From positions 2,402,220 to 2,466,219 of the forward strand of contig NZ_CP007128.1 of NCBI RefSeq assembly GCF_000522985.1: a stretch of 64,000 nucleotides of DNA, given 5' to 3'. The notes beneath the pieces were generated by a model that worked only from the letters and a program-made list of their open reading frames with translations, was not told where the DNA came from and made no database searches. The DNA comes from Gemmatirosa kalamazoonensis. GTDB taxonomy: Bacteria; Gemmatimonadota; Gemmatimonadetes; Gemmatimonadales; Gemmatimonadaceae. Made by a program: the position numbers and the translations under genes. How positions within the stretch are numbered: the stretch's first letter is position 1; each line of letters starts with the position of its first letter. Positions 15,768-24,355 of this stretch are shown piece after piece.

Positions 15768-16934
15768 TCAGTCGTCGTCTACCTCCACCCCGATCGGATC
15801 CCCGACGACGTCCTGGACGTAGAGCATCTTGATCGGCACGAGCGCCGCCGCGGTGAGCGGCACCGCGACCATGAGGCCGAGGAAGCCGAAGACGAGCGTC
15901 ATCAGCGCCTGCGCGACGAGCGTGAGCGCGGGCGGCAGGTCCATCCCGCCGCGCATCAGGAAGGGGATCAGCAGGTGGTTCTCGATGAACTGGATCCCCC
16001 AGTACGCGAGCAGCACCGACAGCGCCTTCTCCGGCGAGTCGACGAGCCCCATGGCGATGGCCGGGATCGCGCTGAGCACCGGCCCCACCGTCGGGATGAA
16101 CTCGAGCAGTCCCGCGATGACGCCGAGCGCGAACGCCGCCTTCACGCCGAGGGCGAACATCGCCACGGTCGTCACGAGGCCGATGGCGAACATCGCGAGC
16201 AGCTGCGTCACGAGCCACTTCCGCAGCACGGTCGCGATCTCGGTGAGCACCTCGCCGGCCCGCGGGCGCGCGCGGTGCGGGAAGAGGTGCATCAATCCGT
16301 CGTGGTAGAGCTGCGGCTCGGCGCCGATGTAGATCGCGAGGAAGACGATCAGCAGCAGGCCGCCGAGCACCGCGGCGGCGGACGAGAGGAACGGGAAGAG
16401 GAACTTCGTCGCGCCGCTGAGCTGCTCGCCGAGCCGCGCACGCAGGCTCGCCGTGGCCGACGGCGCGCCGAGCGACGCGCCGGCCTGCGCGTTAGGCGCC
16501 GCGTTAGGCGCCGCGTTGGGCGGCGCGTTAGGCGCTGCACCGGGCTGCGTGGTGGGTCGTGCCGCGCCCGGCGCCGATGCGGAGTCGCCGATCGCGTTGT
16601 TCACGATCAGGCCGACGAGCCCCGTGCGGTGCTTCCCGATCCACTCCTCGAGCCGGTCGGCCGCCGCGGGGAGCTGGCCGCGCAGCACGCGGATCTGCTC
16701 GCCCAGCGTCGGCGCGACGAACGCCCCGACGCCGACGAGCGCCCCGATCGTGCCGAAGACGACGAGCGCCGCGCCGATGCCGCGGCGCACGCGGAACCGC
16801 TCGAGCCGGTCCACCGCCGCGCCGACGGCGAGCCCGAACAGCACGCCGAGGAACACGACGAACACGAGCGAGTTCGCGAACCAGAGCAGCCGGAGCGCGA
16901 GGTACAGCCCCATGACGAGCGCCGCGGCGCGCAT
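15768..16934 (-). CDS. AI-2E family transporter (membrane permease)
   Basis: A 388-residue integral membrane protein from the ATG at 16934. Membrane helices occur near the start (LVMGLYLALRLLWFANSLVF), at FVAPTL, and in the C-terminal half, where the family signature LLEFIPTVGPVLSAIPAIAM and FIENHLLIPFLM are found. Residues after about 130 include a Pro-Asn-Ala insert (PNAPPNAAPNAAPNA) encoded by repeated GCCTAAC octamers. A longer N terminus is likely: an ATG at 17125 opens an Ala/Pro-rich segment (MPHEPETTPARSPG...) that would run in frame into RDVGWRSRDVM if one CG unit were removed from the (CG)6 tract at 16961-16972. Substrate unknown. Confidence 0.85.
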   Translation of the reverse strand: MRAAALVMGLYLALRLLWFANSLVFVVFLGVLFGLAVGAAVDRLERFRVRRGIGAALVVFGTIGALVGVGAFVAPTLGEQIRVLRGQLPAAADRLEEWIGKHRTGLVGLIVNNAIGDSASAPGAARPTTQPGAAPNAPPNAAPNAAPNAQAGASLGAPSATASLRARLGEQLSGATKFLFPFLSSAAAVLGGLLLIVFLAIYIGAEPQLYHDGLMHLFPHRARPRAGEVLTEIATVLRKWLVTQLLAMFAIGLVTTVAMFALGVKAAFALGVIAGLLEFIPTVGPVLSAIPAIAMGLVDSPEKALSVLLAYWGIQFIENHLLIPFLMRGGMDLPPALTLVAQALMTLVFGFLGLMVAVPLTAAALVPIKMLYVQDVVGDPIGVEVDDD

Positions 16935-17219
16935 GACGTCGCGGCTGCGCCACCCGACGTCGCGCGCGCGCGGCGCTCGGGGTAGCGGTGTGGGGCGCCG
17001 GGCGCCCCCGTCACCGGCCGCGCGCTCGCCGGGGCCGCCCCCGGCGCGGCGGCCGCGGGCGCCGCAACCGGTGCGGCGGCCGCTCCCGGAGAGCGGGCGG
17101 GTGTGGTCTCGGGTTCGTGTGGCATGCCGGCGCGGTGGCGGAGCAAGGCGGGTGCCCGGTCGTCGGAGCGGGCGGCACGCCCATCGCGTGATGCACGCCG
17201 CCGTCATGCGCGGCACCGC

Positions 17220-17225
17220 TAGATT
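17220..17225 (+). promoter_or_regulatory. -10-like hexamer TAGATT before RNase D
   Basis: TAGATT lies 41 bp upstream of the GTG start at 17267 and matches the TAnnTT pattern of this window. No -35 is clear. Confidence 0.3.
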
Positions 17226-17266
17226 AACCCGCTCCGACGACCCGCCCGACCTCGACATCCGCCGCC

Positions 17267-18502
17267 GTGGCCCGAACCATCTCCCAGAACGCCGCGAGCG
17301 CCACCGAGGCCGCGGTCGCCTACCTCGACACGCCCGCCGAGACGGACGCGTTCCTCGAGTCGATCCAGACGACGCGCGAGATAGCGATCGACACCGAGGG
17401 GGCGAGCTTCCACCGCTTTGTCGACCGCATCTACCTGCTGCAGCTCACGGCGCGCGTCGGCAACGCGGAGCGTAGCGCGATCGTCGATCCGCTCTCCGCC
17501 GGCAACCTGCCCGCGCTCGGCCGCGTCGTCGAGGATCCGGCGGTCGAGGTGGTGTTCCACGACGCCGACTACGACCTGCGGCTGCTGCACCAGGACTACG
17601 GCTGGCGTCCGACGCACCTGTTCGACACGCGGCTCGCCGCGCAGCTCCTCGGCATCAAGGCGTTCGGCCTCGCCGCGCTGCTCGAGCGCGAGTTCGGCCT
17701 CAAGCTGGACAAGAAGCACCAGCGCGCCGACTGGTCGATGCGCCCGCTCACCGACGACATGCTCGACTACGCGGCGCAGGACACGCGCTGGCTGCTCGGG
17801 CTGCGCGACCGGCTGCGCGAGCAGCTCGAGCGAAGCGGCCGGCTGGCGTGGGCGCAGGAGGAGTTCGCGCGGCTCGAGGGAACGCGATGGGAGCCGGAGG
17901 ATCCGGCGACGGGGTTCATGCGGCTGAAAGGCGCGCGCGACCTGTCGCGGCGCGAGCTGGCGCTGCTCCGCGAGCTCGTGACGTGGCGCGACGGCGTGGC
18001 GCGCGAGCTCGATCGCGCGACGTTCCGCGTGGCGAGCAACGACGTCCTGTTCGACGTCGCTCGCCGCGCCCCGCAGTCGCGCGAGGAGCTCGGCGCGATC
18101 AAGGGCGTGCCGCGCGGGTCGCTCGAGGGGCGCGGCAACGAGATCCTCGGCGCCGTGCGGCGCGGCCTCGCGGTGCCCGATGCGGAGCTGCCCCGCTATC
18201 CGCGCGCGCCGCGGTGGGACCGCGACCCGGAGTTCGACGCGCGCGTGAGCCGCCTGCGCTCCGTGCGCGAGGAGGCGGCGCAGCGGCTCGCGCTCGACCC
18301 GGGCGTGCTGTGCCCGCGCGAGCGGCTGGAGGCCGTCGCGCGGCGCAACCCGCGCTCGCTCGAGGAGCTCGCGGAAGTGCCCGATCTGCGCCGCTGGCAG
18401 ATCGACGTCCTCGGCGCGGCGATGCTGCGCGCGCTGCGCGAGGTCGACGCGACGTCGGCGACGGTCGGCAACGCGGATCGGTCGCCGTACCGCGACGAGT
18501 GA
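17267..18502 (+). CDS. rnd: ribonuclease D
   Basis: A 411-residue DEDDy 3'-5' exoribonuclease. Exo motifs: IAIDTEGASFHRF (Asp and Glu), FHDADYDLRLLHQDY (Asp), and YAAQDTRWLLGLRD (Tyr and Asp). Two HRDC-type helical domains follow (about 215-290 and 325-395; KGVPRGSLEGRGNEIL is typical of the first). RNase D trims tRNA and other small RNA 3' ends. The GTG start places the exonuclease domain about 20 residues from the N terminus. All catalytic residues are present. Confidence 0.9.
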   Translation: MARTISQNAASATEAAVAYLDTPAETDAFLESIQTTREIAIDTEGASFHRFVDRIYLLQLTARVGNAERSAIVDPLSAGNLPALGRVVEDPAVEVVFHDADYDLRLLHQDYGWRPTHLFDTRLAAQLLGIKAFGLAALLEREFGLKLDKKHQRADWSMRPLTDDMLDYAAQDTRWLLGLRDRLREQLERSGRLAWAQEEFARLEGTRWEPEDPATGFMRLKGARDLSRRELALLRELVTWRDGVARELDRATFRVASNDVLFDVARRAPQSREELGAIKGVPRGSLEGRGNEILGAVRRGLAVPDAELPRYPRAPRWDRDPEFDARVSRLRSVREEAAQRLALDPGVLCPRERLEAVARRNPRSLEELAEVPDLRRWQIDVLGAAMLRALREVDATSATVGNADRSPYRDE

Positions 18503-18507
18503 CGCGC

Positions 18508-18551
18508 GGTCCCTAGGTCCCAGGGGGGGCTCCCCCCCCTTCGCCCAGGGT
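18508..18551. repeat. G/C-tract hairpin shared with 63020-63054
   Basis: CCCAGGGGGGG-CTCCCCCCC-TTCGCCCAGGG. The complement of this stretch recurs at 63020-63054 as CTTGGGCGAAGGGGGGGGAG followed by CCCCCCCTGG. It lies just after the RNase D stop. The rest of the 298-bp gap (to 18800) holds only a CGTTAGGC octamer and no supported gene. Confidence 0.75.
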
Positions 18552-18800
18552 CGCACGGCGCGAAGGTCCGCTCCTAACCGAAACGACGCGCGGTGTGGCG
18601 CCGCCGCTGCACCCGTCGGGTGCGCGCCACACATCCGTCGGTCGTCGCGCGATGGCCACACCGGGCGCGGACCGCGCCTGTCCGAGGCAAGACGTTGCCG
18701 CGCAGATCGTTAGGCGCGTCGCGTCGCGCCGCGCGGCGGGCCGCCGCGCGCGGAACGAAGCGTGCCCTCCGGTGGTGCCACCGACTCACTCGCCGACGCC

Positions 18801-19484
18801 ATGACGCCCGTGACTCCGATCGAGCCCCACCTCCGCCGCCGCGACGGCGCCCGCCGCCGCCCGTCCCGCGTCGAGCGCGGCGACCGCGCCGTGGAGCGTA
18901 CGGTGCCCATCCCGGTGCACCGGGAGCCGCAGCGCGCGGAGCCCGTGGAGCCCACGGAGCCGGACGTCGAGGCTCGACTGTCCGAGCGGGCGCTCGCCGC
19001 GCGCTTCTTTCCCGTCGTCGCCGCGGTCGTCGCCGCGGACCTCGCGACGAAGGCGTGGGCGACGTCGGCGCTCGCCACGCGCGCCGTGCGGCTCGTCGAC
19101 GGCGTGGCGCTCGCGCTGCACTACAACCGCGCGTCCGCCGGCGGCGTGTCGCTCGGCGCGCACACGCGCGACCTGAACTTCCTCGGCACGGGCGTCGTCG
19201 TCGCGCTGATGGTGATGATCGTGCCGTCGCTCACGCGGCTGCATCGCCGCGCGTGGGTCGCCGCGGCGCTGATCGTCGGCGCGGGGCTCGGCAACATGGC
19301 GAGCCTGGTGAGCGACGACCGCGGGGTCGCCGACTTCATCGCGTTCTCGCACGGCAACGGCGCGGCGTGGGTGCTCAACGTCGCCGACGTGGCGCTCGCC
19401 GTCGGGCTGGCGCTGCTCGCCTGGACGACGCTGGTGCTCGCGCGCGCCGCGCGGCGGGAGGCGGCCCATGCCCGCGTGCGTTGA
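18801..19484 (+). CDS. lspA: signal peptidase II-like protein with N-terminal extension
   Basis: A 227-residue membrane protein. The last 160 residues match LspA: four helices with ADLATKAWA in the first, HYNRASAGGVSLG before the second, GLGNMAS in the third, and the catalytic Asp pair in VADFI and NVADV. LspA cleaves prolipoprotein signal peptides. The usual GGA-x-GN-x-x-DR segment is changed to GLGNMASLVSDDRG, so this is a divergent version. An N-terminal extension of about 65 residues rich in Arg, Pro and Glu is not part of the family and would be cytoplasmic. Start ATG at 18801; a GTG at 18762 would lengthen it. Confidence 0.8.
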   Translation: MTPVTPIEPHLRRRDGARRRPSRVERGDRAVERTVPIPVHREPQRAEPVEPTEPDVEARLSERALAARFFPVVAAVVAADLATKAWATSALATRAVRLVDGVALALHYNRASAGGVSLGAHTRDLNFLGTGVVVALMVMIVPSLTRLHRRAWVAAALIVGAGLGNMASLVSDDRGVADFIAFSHGNGAAWVLNVADVALAVGLALLAWTTLVLARAARREAAHARVR

Positions 19485-19512
19485 CTGCGGGCGGTGCAGG
19501 GCGCCCGGCGCG

Positions 19513-21798
19513 TCAGCCGCGCGCGAGCTCCGCGTCGAGCAGCCGCTCCACGTCGTCGAGGCCTGCGGGTCGCGCGAGATAGTACCCCTGCCCGAGCTCG
19601 CAGCCGAGCTCCCGCAGTCGCGTCCACTGCGCCTCCGTCTCGATCCCTTCGGCGACGACGCGCATGCCGAGCGCGGCGCCGAGGCCCAGGATCGCGCGCG
19701 CCAGCGGCGACTCGTCGTGCTCCCTGCCGACGCGGTCGACGAACCGCTTGTCGATCTTCAGTAGATCGACCGGGAAGCGCTCCAGGTAGGCGAGCGACGA
19801 GAAGCCCGTCCCGAAGTCGTCGATCGCGAGGCGGACACCGAGCGCCTTGAGCGCGCGCACGCGGCCGAGCGTGCTCTCGGTGTCGTCGATCAGCATGCTC
19901 TCGGTCATCTCGAGCACGAGCGACTCCGGCGCGATCCCCGAGTCGGACAGCGCCGCGGCGACCACGCGCGGCAGGTCCGGCTCGAGCAGCTGACGCGCCG
20001 AGAGGTTCACGGTGATCGAGAGCGGGCGGCCGAGGCGATCCTGCCAGCCGCGCGCGTCGCGACACGCGGTCTCCAGCACGTGGCGGCCGATCGCCACGAT
20101 GAGCCCCGTCTCCTCGGCCAGCGGGATGAACGCCAGCGGCGGCACGAACCCGCGCCGCGCATCGCGCCAGCGCACCAGCGCCTCGAACCCGTGCAGCCGC
20201 CTGCCCGCGAGCGCCGCGATCGGCTGGTAGTGGACGACGAGATCGCGGCACTCGTTCGCCACGACACGGCGCAGATCCGCCTCGAGCTCCAGCCGCTCGC
20301 GCACGGCCGCGTGCATCGCCGGCTCGAACACCTCGTAGCGTCCCTTGCCCGCCGCCTTCGCGCGGTACATCGCGAGATCCGCGTTGCGGAGCAGCTCGTC
20401 CGCGCCGTCCGCGGCTGCGGCGGCGGCGATCCCGATGCTGACGCCCACCTCGAGCGCGACGCCGTCGCACTCCACCGGCTCGCCGAGCGACGCGACGATG
20501 CGCTCGGCGACGTGCGCGGCCCCCGAGAGCAGCGGCGACTCGGCGCCCGCGGGCTCGTCGAGCAGCACCGCGAACTCGTCGCCGCCGAGCCGCGCGCACG
20601 TGTCGACGTCGCGCAGCGTGGCGCGGAGGCGCGACGCCACCTGCACGAGCAGCCGGTCGCCGGCGGCGTGTCCCCAGCCGTCGTTGACGCGCTTGAAGTC
20701 GTCGAGGTCGAGGAACAGCACCACCGGGCGTGGGCCGGTGCGCGATGCGCGGGCGAGCGCGTGCTCGACGCGGTTCCGGAACAGCACCCGGTTGGCGAGC
20801 CCGGTGAGCGGATCGTGAAACGCCTCGTGCACGAGCTGCCGCTCGAGCGCCTTGCGCGGCGTCACGTCGCGCACGTGCGTCTGCACCGCGCGGCGACCGT
20901 CGTGCACCACCGCCACGGACGACGTCTCCACCTCCAGCGTGCGCCCGTCGGCGGTGAGCATCCGGAACTCGCCGAGCTGCGCGCCGGATCTCGAGTCCGG
21001 GGCGCGCGCGATCCGCTCGCGGACCTCGTCGCGCGAGTCGGGGTGCACGACCTTCAGCAGCCGGCGCCCCACCAGCTCGTACGCGCCGCGGACGCCGAGC
21101 AGCTCCGCCGCGGCCGGGTTCGCGAACAGGATCACGCCGGCGGCGTGCACCACGATGCACTCCGGCGAGCATTCGACGAGCTGACGGTGCCGGAGCTCGC
21201 TCTCGCGCACCGCTTCCTGGGCGCGGTGGCGGGCGGTGACGTCGCGGATGATGCTCGTGAAGTACAGCGCGCCGTCCGCGTACCAGCTGCTCAGCGACAG
21301 CTCGATCGGGAACGCGGTGCCATCGCGTCGCGTCGCCTCCAGCTCCACCGTGCGGCCGACGAGCGTGGGGGCGGTGTGGCCGCCCTGCCACATCGGGCTG
21401 GGCGTACGCGTGCCGTGCGTCGTGGTGGGGATGAGCCGGGCGAGCGGCTGGCCCATCGCCTCCGCCTCGGCGTAGCCGAACATCCGCGTCGCGGCGGCGT
21501 TCCAGAAGACGATGCGGTTCTGCCAGTCCGTCGAGACGATCGCGTCGGTGGCCGCCTCGGAGACGGCGCGGAAGCGGGCCTCGCTGCGGCGCAGCGTCTC
21601 GACGAGCGCCGCGTAGCGACCACGCCCCACCACGCCGAGCCACGCGCGGCGTGCTCGCCCCCGCGCCGCGCGCATCCGCCTGGCCGTGTGTCGCGCTCCG
21701 CGCGACGCGACGGCGGCGACGAGCAGCGAGAGCACGACGAGCCGTGCCGCGAAGCTCGTCTGGAAGCGTGGAACGTTGGCAGGCGACGGATCGGGCAC
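19513..21798 (-). CDS. PAS-PAS-GGDEF-EAL cyclic-di-GMP regulator
   Basis: A 761-residue membrane-anchored signalling protein. One N-terminal membrane helix (LVVLSLLVAAVA) precedes two PAS domains (about 70-185, 195-315), then GGDEF and EAL domains. The GGDEF motif is intact (CARLGGDEFAVLL) with DLDDFKRVND upstream. In the EAL domain, FEALVRW, NLSARQLLEPDL, EMTESML, AIDDFGTGFSSL and KIDKRFV are all present, so both diguanylate cyclase and phosphodiesterase activities are possible. The input ligand of the PAS domains is unknown. Start GTG at 21798. Confidence 0.93.
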   Translation of the reverse strand: MPDPSPANVPRFQTSFAARLVVLSLLVAAVASRGARHTARRMRAARGRARRAWLGVVGRGRYAALVETLRRSEARFRAVSEAATDAIVSTDWQNRIVFWNAAATRMFGYAEAEAMGQPLARLIPTTTHGTRTPSPMWQGGHTAPTLVGRTVELEATRRDGTAFPIELSLSSWYADGALYFTSIIRDVTARHRAQEAVRESELRHRQLVECSPECIVVHAAGVILFANPAAAELLGVRGAYELVGRRLLKVVHPDSRDEVRERIARAPDSRSGAQLGEFRMLTADGRTLEVETSSVAVVHDGRRAVQTHVRDVTPRKALERQLVHEAFHDPLTGLANRVLFRNRVEHALARASRTGPRPVVLFLDLDDFKRVNDGWGHAAGDRLLVQVASRLRATLRDVDTCARLGGDEFAVLLDEPAGAESPLLSGAAHVAERIVASLGEPVECDGVALEVGVSIGIAAAAAADGADELLRNADLAMYRAKAAGKGRYEVFEPAMHAAVRERLELEADLRRVVANECRDLVVHYQPIAALAGRRLHGFEALVRWRDARRGFVPPLAFIPLAEETGLIVAIGRHVLETACRDARGWQDRLGRPLSITVNLSARQLLEPDLPRVVAAALSDSGIAPESLVLEMTESMLIDDTESTLGRVRALKALGVRLAIDDFGTGFSSLAYLERFPVDLLKIDKRFVDRVGREHDESPLARAILGLGAALGMRVVAEGIETEAQWTRLRELGCELGQGYYLARPAGLDDVERLLDAELARG

Positions 21799-21897
21799 GA
21801 CCGACGGGTGCGAGGAGCTGTCGAGACGATGGCCGGTCCTCTGAGGATCGGCCGCTCCCTCCCGTTCCTGAAGTCGCGCGGGTCCGGGGGATCCCGC

Positions 21898-22245
21898 CTA
21901 GAAGCCGAGGTACGCGCGCACGCGGGGCTCGATCCGCTCGGGCGACCAGGGCGGCGTCCACACGAGGTTCATCACGACGTCCTCGACGCCGGGCAGGGAG
22001 CGCACCTGCCGCTCCGCCTCCGACATGATCTCCGGGCCGGAAGGGCATCCGGGCGACGTGAGGCTCATGTCGATCGTGACGACCGCGGCGTCGACGGCGA
22101 TGTCGTAGACGAGGCCGAGGTCGACGATGTTGAGGTTCAGCTCCGGGTCCTTCACGCGCCGCAGCGCGAGGCGGACCTGATCGAGCGTGACGCCGGCCGG
22201 CGCGTCCGCGGCGGGAGGGGGCGGCGTGGCGATGTCGTCGGGCAT
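21898..22245 (-). CDS. MIP18/SufT-like iron-sulfur cluster assembly factor
   Basis: A 115-residue DUF59 protein. Core features are VKDPELNLNIVDLGLVYDI, the strand VVTIDMSLTSPGCPSGPEIM with the reactive Cys of the family, and VEDVVMNLVWTPPWSPERI. Members mature Fe-S proteins (SufT, PaaD). A Pro/Ala leader of about 18 residues precedes the domain. It could serve the Fe-S proteins in this window, but no suf genes are linked. Confidence 0.85.
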   Translation of the reverse strand: MPDDIATPPPPAADAPAGVTLDQVRLALRRVKDPELNLNIVDLGLVYDIAVDAAVVTIDMSLTSPGCPSGPEIMSEAERQVRSLPGVEDVVMNLVWTPPWSPERIEPRVRAYLGF

Positions 22246-22309
22246 GGGGGCTCCTGTCGGGGGCTCCCCGGAACTTCGACGGAGAAGGGGGCGAAGCGAA
22301 AGGGGCGGC

Positions 22310-23881
22310 TCAGCGCCGCCCCGTCGTCTTCTTCGCCGTGCTCGTCTTCGCCTTGCTCGATTTCGCCTTGCTCGATGACCTGCTCGAGGACGACCCGCTC
22401 GCGCTGTGCTTCGCCGAGGACTTGCTCTTCGCGCTCGACTTGGACTTGGCCGAGGGGCTGCTCTTGCCCTTCGACTTCGACGACTTCGCGGTCGAGTGCT
22501 TCGACTTGCCGTACGACTTCGAGCGCGTCGCCTTCGGCTTCGTCCAGCCGCTCTTCTCGTCGACGCGGAATGCCGCCGGCATCGCGTGCGGCCCATCGGG
22601 CGAGTCGACGACCGCCAGCTCGGCCGCATCGGAGAGGTCGGCGCGGACGTCGGCGATGACCTTCGCCGGGCGCTGCGCCTTCGCCGCGTGGACGCGGTTC
22701 GTGAGCAGGATGACGAACAGGTCGCGATCCGGGTCGACCCACAGCGACGTGCCGGTGAAGCCCGTGTGGCCGTAGGCCGAGGCGCCCATCAGGCTGCCGC
22801 AGCTCCCGCGGTTGTTGCACGTGTCCCAGCCGAGGGCGCGGGTGCCGGCCTCGCGGCGGGTGAACAGCTTCACGGTGGAGTCGGCGATGACGCGCACGCC
22901 GCCGTACTCGCCGCCGTTGATCATCATCTGCGCGTAGATCGACAGGTCGGCGGCGGTGCTGAACAGCCCCGCGTGGCCGGCGACGCCGCCGAGCGCGTAC
23001 GCGTTCTCGTCGTGCACCTCGCCCTTCAGGGGGTAGCCGCGGGGCGGGCTCACCTCGGTGGGCGCCGTGCGCCAGCGGACCGACGCGGGCGGCAGGAAGT
23101 ACGTGTCGGTCATGCCGAGCGGACCGTACACGCGCTTCTCGAGGAACTTGTCCATCCGCTCGCCGGCGACCGTCTCGACGACGAAGCCGAGGATGTCGGC
23201 GCCGAGGTCGGAGTACTCGTAGCAGTCGCCCGGGCGGCAGATGAGCGGCGTGGCGAGCACCTGCTCGCGCGCCTCCTCGGGGGAGTGCGCGGTGCGCCAC
23301 AGGTCGCGGCCCGGCGGGAGCCCGGCGTGGTGCGTGAGGAGCTGGCGGATGGTGACGCGGTCCTTCATGCCGCCGGAGAACGCCGGCAGGTACTGACGGA
23401 CGGGGGCGTCGAGATCGATCTTCCCCTCGTCGTAGAGCACCATGAGCGCCGTCGTGGTGCCGACGACCTTCGTGAGCGAGGCCAGGTCGTAGATCGAGTG
23501 CAGGTCGACCTCGGGGCTCTCGCTCGACCAGCTCAGGCGGCCGAAGCCGCGCTTGAGGACCGCGTAGCCCCGCCGGCCGATGATGGCCGACGCGCCCGGG
23601 TAGCCGCCCGCGGAGATGCCGCGCTGGACGATGCGCGACACGGTCGCCAGGCGCTCGGACGACATGCCGACCGCGGAGACGTCCTTCGCGAGCGGGAGCC
23701 CGTCCGACGACGCGGCGTCGCGGCCGGCGACGGTGGCGACGAACGCCCCCGCGCGCCCGACGGCCGCGTGCAGCCCGGCCAGGGCGTCGGCGCGCGCGCC
23801 GCGAGCGGCGTTCGCGGAGATCCCGAAGGCCGAGGACGCACCGAGTGCGGCGGCTACGACGGCGGCGTGGATGCGGGGCAC
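22310..23881 (-). CDS. class C beta-lactamase-like serine hydrolase with Lys/Ser-rich tail
   Basis: A 523-residue exported protein. Signal peptide at 1-25. The penicillin-binding fold shows the SxxK motif in DLASLTKVV, a Tyr-Ser-Asp triad in CYEYSDLG, and HTG in YGHTGFTGTSLWVD. Such enzymes hydrolyse peptides, esters or D-amino-acid amides. After residue about 430 comes a 90-residue tail made almost only of Lys, Ser and Ala (SKSKSSAKSKSS-type), like histone-H1 or envelope-binding tails. The tail might bind acidic polymer or nucleic acid; this is a guess. The start is GTG, with GAGGAG about 10-12 nt upstream. Confidence 0.85.
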   Translation of the reverse strand: MPRIHAAVVAAALGASSAFGISANAARGARADALAGLHAAVGRAGAFVATVAGRDAASSDGLPLAKDVSAVGMSSERLATVSRIVQRGISAGGYPGASAIIGRRGYAVLKRGFGRLSWSSESPEVDLHSIYDLASLTKVVGTTTALMVLYDEGKIDLDAPVRQYLPAFSGGMKDRVTIRQLLTHHAGLPPGRDLWRTAHSPEEAREQVLATPLICRPGDCYEYSDLGADILGFVVETVAGERMDKFLEKRVYGPLGMTDTYFLPPASVRWRTAPTEVSPPRGYPLKGEVHDENAYALGGVAGHAGLFSTAADLSIYAQMMINGGEYGGVRVIADSTVKLFTRREAGTRALGWDTCNNRGSCGSLMGASAYGHTGFTGTSLWVDPDRDLFVILLTNRVHAAKAQRPAKVIADVRADLSDAAELAVVDSPDGPHAMPAAFRVDEKSGWTKPKATRSKSYGKSKHSTAKSSKSKGKSSPSAKSKSSAKSKSSAKHSASGSSSSRSSSKAKSSKAKTSTAKKTTGRR

Positions 23882-24148
23882 GTGAGTGAGGACTCCTCTA
23901 CGACGGACGGACGTGCTGCCTCATCCATATAGGACGGGGGCACGACCGCGCAAGTCACCGGCACGGGCCAGCGACGGTTGTCGAGCTATACGCGAAAGGG
24001 GCGGGCGAACGTGTCAGGACCCGGCACCAGTACCGTCATGGCGCCCGATCCCGACCTGTCCGGGCTACCGGCGGGAAGGGCGGTATATGGTGGCACACGT
24101 ACCACGGGTCAAGACGAGACTGCGAGCAACCGGTCACGCCGAAACATG

Positions 24149-24162
24149 TGATGCGCATCACG
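24149..24162. promoter_or_regulatory. 14-bp perfect palindrome, possible operator
   Basis: GTGATGCGCATCAC is a perfect palindrome about 190 bp before the ECF sigma factor gene. It is the right size for a dimeric repressor. The 474-bp gap from 23882 to 24355 otherwise contains the repeat hairpin at 24185-24303 and no ORF I can support. Confidence 0.35.
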
Positions 24163-24184
24163 CGTGCCTACCTTACACCTCGAC

Positions 24185-24303
24185 TGCGGCGCTGATCCAT
24201 CGGCGCTGGCGGGGGCGGTGCCGGTGAGGCGGCGCTGATCCCGCGCGTTTTCAGCGCCGCCGCGCCAGCGCCGATTCATCAGCGCCGCCGCACCAGCGCC
24301 GCG
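24185..24303. repeat. gene-less hairpin related to the four-helix-bundle flanks
   Basis: The left arm has GCGGCGCTGAT, ATCGGCGCTGGCG and AGGCGGCGCTGAT; the right arm has TCAGCGCCGCCGCGCCAGCG, CCGATTCATCAGCGCCGCCG and CACCAGCGCCGCG. The GGCGGCGCTGAT unit is the same as in the arrays at 4163-4216 and 4691-4765, but no gene lies between the arms here. Confidence 0.8.
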
Positions 24304-24355
24304 TAACCAGGCCGGTAAACCGTTCGTAGGCGTCCACGTGACCAAGGAACTGCAC

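Noticed and set aside
18595-18804. A 69-codon ORF before lspA
   Set aside because: Composition is Arg/Ala/Pro-rich with no start signal or motif; it overlaps the lspA start and looks like chance in GC-rich DNA.
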